Positions 10,572 through 20,181 of a stretch of 64,000 bases of DNA are shown one piece after another. Source of the DNA: Henckelia pumila (lineage: Eukaryota > Streptophyta > Magnoliopsida > Lamiales > Gesneriaceae); contig NC_133120.1 of assembly GCF_033568475.1 (NCBI RefSeq), positions 81,878,151 to 81,942,150 on the forward strand. The letters are read 5' to 3'. Made by a program: the position numbers and the translations under genes. The notes under the pieces were generated by a model. It had not been told where the DNA came from, did not search any database, and worked only from the letters and a program-made list of their open reading frames with translations. Position 1 is the first letter of the stretch; the number at the start of each line of letters is the position of its first letter.

Positions 10572-12159
10572 CTTACAACTTTTTTCCTTCTCCCAATTCC
10601 TTCTTTTTTCACAGAAATATTATAAGTATCTTTCCACATTTCCATTGTATTTTTCATGATAATATTATATCATCAACTTTATTGATTAGCATGACATATT
10701 ATATTATTTATTTTATGTACACGCATCGCATGTGCCATCAAGATTAGTTATTAATAAAATGATAGAGACTAATAGCTAGTAAATATTTTATTAATAAAAG
10801 GGGAGAGACTAATAATAAATGATTTTGGTGAGTCTTTTTTTTTGTCCCAAAATGCCCTTAGTGTGTTTTTTTAAGCTTTGATTTACTTTTTTCTTGTTTG
10901 GGAAAAAAACTTCAAACTTTCATATGATTTTTTTTTTGTCAAACGTGTGAATTCGCTCCATTTAATTTCCTAAGATCATTCAAATTTATACAATCGTTCT
11001 TCTTTGTTTAAAAATAACCGTTCTTTTCTATATTTTTGTACATGTATCGCATGTGCACTTTGACTAGTATGTACACATACATATTACATATATATATACT
11101 AGCCCGTAACGCACACGCATTGCGTATGAAACGTTATATACATATATTATATTTTGTGTGTATATAATATAAATTTATTTTTTTAAAGTATTTGATTTAA
11201 TATGATTTTTTTATTTTTGCAATTGATAATTTTGTGTGGGTTTTTTTAGGGAAAAAAGGGAAAATATTTTGGTCCATTAACTTGTCTATGTTTTGGTTTT
11301 AGTCTATTAACTTTTCAAAATTTGGTTTTGGTACATTAACTTTTAATTTTCGGTGATTTTGATCCAAATGCACACGTGTCAGCTAGACATTGACAACATC
11401 CCCCGAAATATATATATATGTTATGTCCCAGCGTATAACAAATATGCATTCTATTTCTTGGCCCTTTGCATCGACATATGGCTGATTTTCTACTTCTTGT
11501 ATATGTCAATCTTTGCTCAAACAAAGGACAAACATTTAATACGTAAAATTGGGATTTGAGGGACCAATGCTGATAATATGCCCTCTTCATTTGTTTTATG
11601 ATAAGTTGCAGGTTCTTCTCAAAAAAAAATAATCATAAATTGCAAGTAATTAAGGATAATAATGGTTCATAACTACGACTCAAATATCATTGATTAAAGA
11701 CACGTGTTTATAATGGTATATCAACGCTGATTAAACATTATATCAATACAACATAAATATTTATTTATACGAGCATCTATAGAGATGTATAATAAACCAA
11801 AGCTCATTATATGTCACAACTTCACAAGATCATCATTGGTGATCTAGCTAGAGACCAAGGTGGATTTCCTTCATTTCAAACAAGACATCTAGATGTGTGT
11901 AACGATTAGTTTTCCAAATGATAAATCCGAAAATCAATAATTTCGGTTTAGTTCGATTTGATTTTCTTGTATTGGGTTTTATAAATCAATTATTGTGTAT
12001 ATTAAAATACTAATTAATTGCTTGCAAAATACTCTTTTAAAATATTAAAAAAACAAATATATATCAACGAATTCGTAATTAAATAATTAAGATTAGAATT
12101 TTTTAAAAAATAAATAAATACGATCAACACCCACCATTAATCAAACGTCAAGCTTTTAA
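10572..12159. other. Spacer with Helitron-like and other repeat fragments
   Basis: No gene. Two copies of a cgcatgtgc-containing motif occur near 10727 and 11047. At 11037-11068 a short hairpin is followed by CTAGT, and at 11098-11130 a mirror-image arrangement begins ACTAG, as at Helitron 3' ends. At 11260-11390 there is a fragment with ttggtccattaactt-type repeats resembling one arm of a fold-back element. Nothing can be delimited by target duplications. Confidence 0.35.
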
Positions 12160-12288
12160 GGTAGTATTTGAGAGAGTTTCTAGGAAGCACTTCTCAGTTT
12201 TTTTTTTTTAACAAAATTTTAAAATTTTGTGAAATTTTGTTAAAGAAAAGTTGAAAAGTGATTCCTAAAAGCTCTCCCAAACACTACC
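12160..12288. mobile_element. Tourist-like (PIF/Harbinger) MITE, 129 bp
   Basis: Near-complete fold-back element. The left arm begins GGTAGTATTTGAGAGAG and the right arm ends CTCTCCCAAACACTACC, with inverted identity continuing through AAGCACTT/AAGTGATT and the AACAAAATTTT core. It is flanked by TAA on both sides (12157-12159 and 12289-12291), the 3-bp duplication expected of PIF/Harbinger MITEs. Confidence 0.75.
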
Positions 12289-12862
12289 TAAATCTAATTA
12301 TGTTACACAACTCAAAATAAAAGTATTCAAAGATGGACAGGTCATGTGTGATTCTTTTAACGAATTTACATATGTTGTGTGCGAATAATTTGAGCACTCA
12401 AATGAATCAAAAGGCCGAAATTACCAAACTCAAAACCAGAACTGACTGAAAACCATTTAAATTGGACCAAAATACCAAATAAACCAAAATGTTACAATCT
12501 GATCAGTTTTTTTTTCGTTTTAACCAAGTAATACGCATCCCTATTCTCTCATCAACTTAAAAACTCATTTAAGCATCACAAAAACTTCAATGAAATCGTC
12601 CAACAGTAGATTTCGTTTGACGGATATCTTATACGATCATGAAAATATTACTTTTTATATTAAAAATATTAAATATAAATCGAATCAGTCCATTTCATGG
12701 ATATAGATCCGTTAAACCATCACAGAAGATATCTACTAAGTACCTATATTTCATGATTTTTCGTTTAGTGCAAAACCACATCCACGTGTATTAAAACCGC
12801 CTTAAAAAATTATTTTTTTAATTTATGGAGAAAATTGTTATAAGTGAGTCTGATAATCAACT

Positions 12863-14168
12863 TGTTGAATCCGAAATTTTGGTGATAACAAACAACAACT
12901 CATTGTATAGGAATGTGCTGCCAATCTTTTGTATTTCAGGAATTTACTACAACTCCTACCGCAACCGTCTAAACCCTTCAAGTTATCTACCGGAAGCTTG
13001 TCAACCGCCTTTGTCTCTCGACCGGTTGCAGTCACAAGCCTATCGACTGGTTATTCAAACCAGCAGAGGATAAATCTATCTACCGGTAGAATGCCAACTG
13101 CTTATCAAGATATCTCAAGACAAATACTTGAGACAAGACGTTCATTGCAAGATCTTTTATCAAAAGCAGAACCGACGTATCAGAAGATCTGTTGACTCTT
13201 GCATCGAGAGATAAATCGGCGTATCAGAAGATCTGTTGACTCTTACATCGAGACAACAGGTTGCACTAAAATGGAAAAAACGCAGAATGGCTACAGATAA
13301 AGCATTTGACCGTTTATACCAGTTTTGGACCCTGGAAGTTGTCTGCATTTAAAGAAGTGTACGATCTTCATGCAGAATCATCAATGCATTTATGAAGCAT
13401 TAAATGTGCATTCAATGCAGCATCAGAACGTTCAAAATAAAGAAATTGATGATTGACCTATATAAAGGGAAGATTGCTCAAGAAGTGACAAGAAGACAAG
13501 CAACACGAAAAATCTCAATCAACTCAATCACTTGAATACTATCAGAAGTCCTCATCTGATATACTGAAGCAATACTTGAGCACACTTACAAGATCATTCA
13601 CTTGTTGCTCAAATAAACCCTCGCCTACAGTTTACATATCTGATCTTCAAGGATCATCCTAGGGTTTCCAAGCCTCTCGACCGCTCTGCAGTTTGAGAAG
13701 CTCAACCGGACTGTATTCATTATTTAAGAGACTTGAAGCTACTCTGAAAGCTTCCACCAGTCTGATAAGAACTGAGAATCTTATCTGTGTAAATCTAGGA
13801 GTTTCGGATTAGGCATTGGATAAGTCCTAAGTCTGAAGTGGGTGTATTGCAAGACGTTGTAATAACCAAAGTCTTCTAGTGAATTCCTTCCTAAGTGGAA
13901 GAAGGGGAGACGTAGAAGGATTAAGCCTTCGAACTTCCATAAATCGTGTCTTAGTCTTTACTGCATATTTATCTTATATCGTGTTATAACTTGCCTTTGC
14001 ATCACTAAAACCTCTGAACTATTTCCGCACTATTTAAGTTGTTCAAACCGTTTTAGAAGTTGAGAAAACAGATTAAGTGAACTAAACTTCACTTGATCAT
14101 TTTGAAAAGAAAGAAAATAAGTTTCAGAGTGTATTCACCCCCCTCTACCCTCTGAACCGATCCCAACA
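12863..14168 (+). repeat. 5' LTR of the Sirevirus
   Basis: Begins TGTTGAATCC and ends CCCAACA, directly before the primer binding site. It contains a TATA box near 13459-13467 and a 44-bp tandem duplication (from 13173 and from 13217, sharing cgtatcagaagatctgttga). The 3' copy at 23139-24445 is about 98.6% identical by hand count. Confidence 0.95.
13459..13467 (+). promoter_or_regulatory. TATA box of the Sirevirus LTR
   Basis: TATATAAAG in the context gacctatataaagggaag. The same context recurs in the 3' LTR near 23735. It probably marks the U3/R boundary, with transcription starting about 30 bases downstream. Confidence 0.65.
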
Positions 14169-14170
14169 AG

Positions 14171-14182
14171 TGGTATCAGAGC
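14171..14182 (+). other. Primer binding site of the Sirevirus
   Basis: TGGTATCAGAGC, two bases after the 5' LTR end. It is complementary to the 3' end of plant initiator tRNA-Met, the usual minus-strand primer of copia elements. Confidence 0.92.
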
Positions 14183-14221
14183 GGGTTCCTTTCTCAACTG
14201 CTGATCTAAAGTTTTAAAATC

Positions 14222-16619
14222 ATGACTTCTTTCAACAAAATTCCTATGTTTTCTAAAGAAGATTATGATGACTGGAAAATTCGCATGCATGCACATCTTG
14301 CAGCACAGGACGATGACATGCTATATGTCATAACAGACGGTCCTATCAAAATCATGAAGGTCAACCCAGCTCTAACCGATGGTGCAGGACAAATGATTGA
14401 GAAACCAAGAGCTGAGTGGACTACTGAGGACAAAAAAAAGGCCAATATTGACAATGTGGCCCGGGACATCCTATACAAAACACTGGACAAGAACATGTTC
14501 AGCAAAATCAAGTCATGCTCCACAGCAAAGGAGATTTGGGAGAAGCTCACTCAGCTGTGTGAAGGAAATGACCAGACCAAGGAAAACAAGCTCACCATGT
14601 GTAACGACCCACTGTATCAAGACGGGTCTTTTCAGCGTGCTTATGTCCTCACTCACACGCACCCTGAGAAACTTCCCAGGGGGTCACCCATCCTATAATT
14701 GCCCCAAGTCAAGCACGCTTAACTTTGGAGTTCTTATGTGATGAGCTCCCGAAAAGAAGATGCACCTTCTTGATATGAGCAGTACATATGAAATCTTTTA
14801 AACCCTCCTCAACTATGTAGTCCCATACCTACACAGTCTCAGAATCCCCTCTCATTCCGGCACGAGATCGGTTCATTCATGTCTCCCTCCGCCTAGAAGC
14901 CTACCAGGAGCCGCTCATTGTCCGTGCAACCTCTTGGCACCGGCGATCACTCCCTGCCTCTTCAGCCCCGGGCGTCACACCATGGCCATTCAAAAATATG
15001 ACAATGCCAAAATGAAGCCAGGGGAAACCATGGCTGAATTTGATGAACGGTTCAGTAGTATCATTTGTGATCTTATTGCTTTAGAAAAAACTTATACTAA
15101 CCGTGAAATTGCTGTGAAGGTTATGAGAGCTTTGCCCAAAGAATGGGAGATCAAGACAGTGGCCATGAGGGAGTCAAAAGACTTAAGCAAGGTTGAACTG
15201 CATGATCTCTTTGCAGATCTCAAAGCCTACGAGTTCGAGCTCAACATGAGGACAGAATATGAACCATCTACCTCTCAACCAACCAAGGCCTTAACCTCAA
15301 CGGTGATGCATCCACCGGTCGAGGAAGCTCCACAGAGATCAGCTGAGCAAATCAGCAACGAAGCCATGACACTCTTTGTCAAGAAATTTGGTAGATTTAT
15401 GCGTAAAAACAATTCTAAATTTAAAAATTATCATAAATCGGACCATACAGACGATGATCCTACTTGTTTTAACTGTGGCAAGCCAGGCCACTTCATTGCA
15501 GATTGCACCAAGCCTAAGAGCAATGATCAGAAACAATTCTTCGAAAGAAGAAGGGGCAAGGAGGACAAGAGGACGTTTAGAAAAGGAAGAGAACAAAGGG
15601 TTCTAGTAGCAGACGAAAGCAAAAGCAAGTGGGCTGAGTCTGACTCTGACAACCCCAATACCGGAAGCTCTTCAGATGACAGCGATGATGAAAAGGTGGA
15701 ATGCCTTATGGCTGACATCGAAGAAGAAGCTGAGGAGGTATTTGACTTTGGTTCACCTGAATTTACTCACAGTGATCTAGTTACTGCTTTACACGAAATG
15801 GCTAATGAATACAAAGCATTATCCAAGGAATTCGAGGAGGTAAAGGCAGAAAGAGCTGACCTAAAAGATAAGTCAAGCGAATCAAGCTGCATGCAGCGAA
15901 AAGAGCTTGATGGTCTTAAGGTCAAGCTAAGTCTGCTGGCTACTGAGAATGACACCTTGAAAAGAGTGTTCCAAGCAACCTTGACTGAGAACAAAAAACT
16001 ACTTGAAACAATTAAGGCTTGGAATAAATCTTCTGTAACCATTGACAAGATTCAAGAAATCCAAAGACCGGCACATGACAAAACCGGTCTAGGGTTTGGA
16101 ACAAATGAACAGTCTATGAAATCTTGTATTCAGTCAAGCCTGGACAAAGGCAATCTTAACAAAATAAGATTTGTCAGGTCCAGCACGATATATGAACATG
16201 AAAAGTGCAGCTTTGACAAAAATCAGAAAGTATCTAACGAACGAAGCTCTAAGCATAGAGGGCTGGGATATGTGGATCCCCAGATCTCTAATCAAAGAGG
16301 AACTTGGATTAAACCAAAACCTAATGAAAGAAGAAAGGGAAACCAATCTAATTTCAAAAGGCCATGGAATGAGTCTAACTACTCTAAGAGAAGATGGTCA
16401 AAGGAGAAGCCTTACCAGTACTTTAATTGCAGGCCAGTTCAAAAGAGGTATAGGCTAACTGATAAAGATCAAAAAGTCAAGCAGCACACATCAACCTCAC
16501 AAGCACACACATTTACTGCTTATCGACCGCACAGATTTCTGGACACACACACGGGCAAACCTGTAAGGGTGTTCCAGGTGTGGGTCCCGAAAGGGCTAAT
16601 CCGACCTGGACCCTACTAG
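14222..16619 (+). pseudogene. gag: Sirevirus gag, interrupted by a nested solo LTR
   Basis: Gag opens at 14222 (MTSFNKIPMFSKEDYDDWKI). It has the copia gag fold motifs (DDWKIRM, EIWEKL, then DERFSSI and LPKEW) but is split at 14599 by a 380-bp insertion with a 5-bp target duplication. The reading frame resumes at 14985 and is open to the TAG at 16617-16619. One zinc knuckle (CFNCGKPGHFIADC, CX2CX4HX4C, near 15471) is followed by an acidic, then coiled-coil, then basic region and a WVPKG motif. Gag proteins form the virus-like particle and bind the RNA genome. As it stands the insertion brings stops, so no full Gag can be made. The TAG lies in the frame that continues into protease, so Gag and Pol may normally be separated by this stop, or it may be a mutation. 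Confidence 0.88.
14600..14979 (-). mobile_element. Cassandra-type (5S-bearing TRIM) solo LTR nested in gag
   Basis: A 380-bp insertion running TGTAACGACCC...GGGCGTCACA, with perfect 5-bp target duplications CCATG (14595-14599 and 14980-14984). On the minus strand it begins TGTGACGCCCGGGGCTGAAG. It then contains a 5S-rRNA-like stretch (plus-strand 14650-14736) with AACTCCAAAGTTAAGCGTGC, GGATGGGTGACC and CTGGGAAGT, the A-box, intermediate element and C-box regions of the 5S promoter. This combination is diagnostic of Cassandra TRIM retrotransposons. Only one LTR is present, without primer site or polypurine tract, so it is a solo LTR left by recombination. Confidence 0.88.
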
Positions 16620-16791
16620 ATATGGGTACCAAAAGTTCTTCACTTTTTGCAGGTACTAAAAGTCCAAACGGGCGAGAAGACCACTTCTATCAAGGACACT
16701 ACCTGGTATTTAGATAGTGGTTGCTCACGGCACATGACAGGGAAGCAAAGGACCAAAGATCAGCTTTGGAGACAATTCCAAAGGTAAAACC
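16620..16791 (+). pseudogene. Sirevirus protease segment, frameshifted
   Basis: The frame that continues after the gag TAG reads WVPKVLHF, then [15 protein letters not shown] (16699-16742), the aspartic protease active site DSG and its conserved follow-on. Directly after HMTGKQR the frame closes. The expected continuation ([17 protein letters not shown]) is present in another frame from about 16754, so a small deletion has shifted the frame within the protease. Together with the split gag this makes the copy dependent on proteins from other elements. Confidence 0.8.
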
Positions 16792-19700
16792 GTGGGTAAG
16801 GGTAAGATTATCCATGGTAACATCATTATTAAAGATGTGTTGCTTGTTGACAAACTGTGCTATAATTTGATAAGTATTAGTCAACTATGTGACAATGATC
16901 ATTCGGTCGAGTTTCACAAACACACTTGCATCATCAAAAATGACAAAGGTGAGACTCTTATGACCGGTGTAAGAGACCTAAACACCTACAAGGTAAACTG
17001 GTCTTGCTCACATATTTCTTCACCTACTTGTCTTACTGCTCATCATGATAAACATTGGTTGTGGCATAAGCGGTTAAATCATCTAAATTTTAAGTCCATC
17101 TCTAACTTGAGGAAGCATGATTTGGTTTTTGGTCTGCCTGAAGGAGATTTTATAAAAGACAAAGTTTGTCCTGCTTGTCAACTAGGAAAGCAGGTGAGAG
17201 CAACCTTTAAAAATAAAGGGTGTATGTCTTCTTCCAAATGCTTAGATTTACTTCACATGGACCTATTTGGTCCTATACCAGTAAGAAACATAGGGGGAAT
17301 GAGATATGCTCTTGTTGTTATAGATGACTTTTCTCGATTTACTTGGGTCATCTTTCTCTCTTCAAAAGATCAAACTGCATCTCACCTGATTAAGCTTTTT
17401 AAACGCTTGCAAAATGAACAATCTACTGTGACAGATAGAATCAGGAGTGATAGAGGGACTGAATTTTTAAACACCACTCTTATGACTTATCTAGATGATC
17501 AGGGAATCAAGCATGAGTTGTCAGCTGCTAGATCCCCACAGCAAAATGGGGTGGCTGAAAGAAGGAACCGTACTTTAAAAGAAGCAGCCAGAACTATGAT
17601 TGCTGATTCAAATGTTTCTCAAAGGCTTTGGGCAGAAGCAGTTAACACATCTTGCTATACTCAAAACAGATCTATGATTAATAAACGATTTAACAAAACT
17701 CCATATGAGATCTGGAATGGCACAAAACCTGATATTTCATACTTCAAAATTTTTGGGTGCAAATGCTTTATCCACAACAATGGCAAAAATCATTTGACAG
17801 CCTTCGATGCCAAAGCAAATGAAGGAACTTTTATTGGTTACTCAGCCGTTAGCAGAGCTTATCGAGTGTTCAATCAAAGATCACTAACGGTCGAGGAAAC
17901 CATTCATGTTGTTTTTTATGAATCTACTCTTTGTACAGAACAAACTCAAGGGAGCATAAATAATCTGAGTCATAGACTGGAAAACACAAATCTACAGGAA
18001 GAGAGTGACAGTGATCCATATCCTCCAAAGAAGGATGATCCAGTTCCCTCTACCGTGTGTGATCAAATAAGGCCAGAAGAGGATCCACCGGTTGATAACG
18101 ATCCTCCTGCCAATGATGATCCAGTAAACGAGGACGTTCGTCAACCAATTGATGACAACCCTTTAGGGAATTATTTTAGGTGGAACAAAGATCATCCACC
18201 TGGGTTGGTCATAGGTGACCCTTCTGCTCCTCGAAAAACACGTGGTCAAATGATTAATGAATTCTTGCATGCAGCTTTCATATCTCAGGTAGAGCCCAAG
18301 AAGATAGATGAAGCTCTATCAGATGCCAGCTGGATTGAAGCTATGCAAGAAGAGTTAAATCAATTCACCCGCAACAATGTTTGGCATCTAGTTCCTCGAC
18401 CGGAAAAACAAAATGTGATTGGAACTAGATGGGTGTTTCGTAACAAGCTCGATGAACATGGCACTGTTGTGCGTAACAAAGCTCGGCTTGTTGCACAAGG
18501 ATTCAGACAAGAAGAAGGCATAGACTTTGAGGAATCCTTCGCGCCAGTTGCAAGACTAGAAGCAATCCGCATCTTTCTTGCCTATGCAGCTTTCAAGGAC
18601 TTTAAAGTTTATCAAATGGATGTCAAGTCTGCATTCCTCAATGGTCTACTTCAAGAAGAGGTGTACGTTGAACAACCACCAGGTTTTGTCAATCATACTC
18701 ATCCTCAATATATCTATAAACTTGACAAAGCCCTCTATGGATTAAAACAAGCACCGCGTGCATGGTATGATACATTACTAAAATTTTTACTGGAACATGA
18801 TTTCCAAATTGGAACGGTCGATAAGACCTTGTTTAAATTTGTAAAAGGTGATTATGTGTTACTAGTACAAATTTATGTTGATGACATTATATTTGGGTCA
18901 ACTAACCCCAAGTTGTGCTCAAAGTTCTCTAAGATGATGCAGGAGAAATTTGAAATGAGCATGATGGGCGAGCTAAATTTCTTTCTTGGATTGCAAGTGA
19001 AGCAACTTGAAACTGGAATATTTATCAATCAATCCAAGTATGCCAAGGAATTGGTAAAGAAGTTTGGAATGGAACAGTGCTCAACTGTATCTACCCCCAT
19101 GAGTGCATCAATCAAGCTTGATAAAGATGAAGGGGGAATCCCGGTCGAGGTAACAATGTATCGAGGCCTTATTGGCTCATTGCTTTATTTGACTGCCAGT
19201 CGACCGGATATCATGTATTCAGTTTGTTTATGTGCTAGATTTCAAGCAGCACCTAAGCAATCTCATTTCATTGCCGCCAAACGAATAATTAAATATATTA
19301 AAGGAACTACTAATGTGGGTCTTTGGTATCCCAAAGATTCAAATCTTAATCTTATTGGCTATTCAGATGCAGATTATGCAGGTTGTAGAATTGATCGCAA
19401 AAGTACAAGTGGCACATGTCAATTCCTTGGAGATAGACTAATTTCGTGGTCAAGTAAGAAGCAGACATCAATTGCTACCTCGACCGCCGAAGCAGAATAC
19501 CTTGCTGCTGGCAGCTGTTGTGCTCAAATACTCTGGATTCAACAGCAGCTTAATGATTATGGAATCCGGTCGAGTGAAGCTCCAATCTACTGTGACAATA
19601 CAAGTGCCATAGCCATCACTCACAATCCAGTGATGCACTCTAGGACAAAGCACATTGATGTCAGGCATCACTTTATCCGAGATCATGTCTTAAAGAAGGA

Positions 19701-19818
19701 AATCAGGCTGGAATACATCTCTACCGATCAGCAAGCAGCAGACATATTCACCAAGCCTTCACCGGACGCTAAGTTTTCATATTTTCGAAATATTCTTGGC
19801 TTAGTAGAACTAAGTTAG
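16792..19818 (+). CDS. pol: Sirevirus pol: integrase, reverse transcriptase, RNase H
   Basis: Open for 1008 codons; the ATG at 16792 is internal to the original polyprotein, not its true start. Order: GAG-pre-integrase zinc finger (HKRLNHLNF ... CPACQLGKQ, residues about 85-140), integrase core with [20 protein letters not shown] and [17 protein letters not shown] (about 150-320), reverse transcriptase from [15 protein letters not shown] through [13 protein letters not shown] and YVDDIIFGS (about 505-760), and RNase H with YSDADYAGC and [12 protein letters not shown] (about 850-1000). It ends LGLVELS. The catalytic motifs are intact. These enzymes copy RNA into DNA in cytoplasmic particles and integrate it in the nucleus. 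The stop TAG is followed by TATGCA and by more stops in frame, so read-through into the downstream ORF is not supported. Confidence 0.95.
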   Translation: MGKGKIIHGNIIIKDVLLVDKLCYNLISISQLCDNDHSVEFHKHTCIIKNDKGETLMTGVRDLNTYKVNWSCSHISSPTCLTAHHDKHWLWHKRLNHLNFKSISNLRKHDLVFGLPEGDFIKDKVCPACQLGKQVRATFKNKGCMSSSKCLDLLHMDLFGPIPVRNIGGMRYALVVIDDFSRFTWVIFLSSKDQTASHLIKLFKRLQNEQSTVTDRIRSDRGTEFLNTTLMTYLDDQGIKHELSAARSPQQNGVAERRNRTLKEAARTMIADSNVSQRLWAEAVNTSCYTQNRSMINKRFNKTPYEIWNGTKPDISYFKIFGCKCFIHNNGKNHLTAFDAKANEGTFIGYSAVSRAYRVFNQRSLTVEETIHVVFYESTLCTEQTQGSINNLSHRLENTNLQEESDSDPYPPKKDDPVPSTVCDQIRPEEDPPVDNDPPANDDPVNEDVRQPIDDNPLGNYFRWNKDHPPGLVIGDPSAPRKTRGQMINEFLHAAFISQVEPKKIDEALSDASWIEAMQEELNQFTRNNVWHLVPRPEKQNVIGTRWVFRNKLDEHGTVVRNKARLVAQGFRQEEGIDFEESFAPVARLEAIRIFLAYAAFKDFKVYQMDVKSAFLNGLLQEEVYVEQPPGFVNHTHPQYIYKLDKALYGLKQAPRAWYDTLLKFLLEHDFQIGTVDKTLFKFVKGDYVLLVQIYVDDIIFGSTNPKLCSKFSKMMQEKFEMSMMGELNFFLGLQVKQLETGIFINQSKYAKELVKKFGMEQCSTVSTPMSASIKLDKDEGGIPVEVTMYRGLIGSLLYLTASRPDIMYSVCLCARFQAAPKQSHFIAAKRIIKYIKGTTNVGLWYPKDSNLNLIGYSDADYAGCRIDRKSTSGTCQFLGDRLISWSSKKQTSIATSTAEAEYLAAGSCCAQILWIQQQLNDYGIRSSEAPIYCDNTSAIAITHNPVMHSRTKHIDVRHHFIRDHVLKKEIRLEYISTDQQAADIFTKPSPDAKFSYFRNILGLVELS

Positions 19819-20181
19819 TATGCATGCTTTTAGGGGGAATGATTGCTAGTATGACTTTAATAGCTTAGCTGTTACATTGCCATAAATGTTGGCATATCAT
19901 CCGCCTTTAGCTAGTCTCTGACAGGCTCCGTATTAGCAGCTTTGTGCTTTGAACCAAATGACATTGATTGGGCGCGGTGATTATACTCTTCAAAACTTTT
20001 TGAATTTCAAAAATACTTTTCATGACATCACCATATGACCCATAGGTTCCTATATATACTTCTTTGCACTCGTATATCAACCTTTCACCGTTGCTAAAGC
20101 TTTCATATTGCATTAAAAGTTCTATCGTATTACTATCAAGCTTTTGCTTACTCTCTGCTCGAGTTCTTATCTACAGCTATC
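19819..20181 (+). other. Pol to env-like spacer with an internal purine-rich tract
   Basis: Non-coding spacer of 363 bases with stops in the pol frame. Shortly after the pol stop it carries tttagggggaatgatt (about 19829-19844), which resembles the real polypurine tract before the 3' LTR (aaaaagggggaaatt). In copia elements lacking an extra ORF the polypurine tract sits about here. Confidence 0.55.

Noticed and set aside
14171-14182. tRNA-related sequence at TGGTATCAGAGC (also 59599-59610 and 52981-52992)
   Set aside because: Primer binding sites complementary to a tRNA end, not tRNA genes; no cloverleaf-forming sequence surrounds them.
14650-14736. A genuine 5S rRNA gene
   Set aside because: Only part of 5S is recognisable, it is diverged, and it lies inside a TG...CA element with 5-bp target duplications; it is the 5S-like part of a Cassandra-type LTR.
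19816-20181. Read-through of the pol stop to make a Pol-Env fusion as described for SIRE1
   Set aside because: Pol and the env-like ORF are in the same frame, but the stop is followed by TATGCA rather than a read-through context, and several more in-frame stops follow before the env-like ATG.
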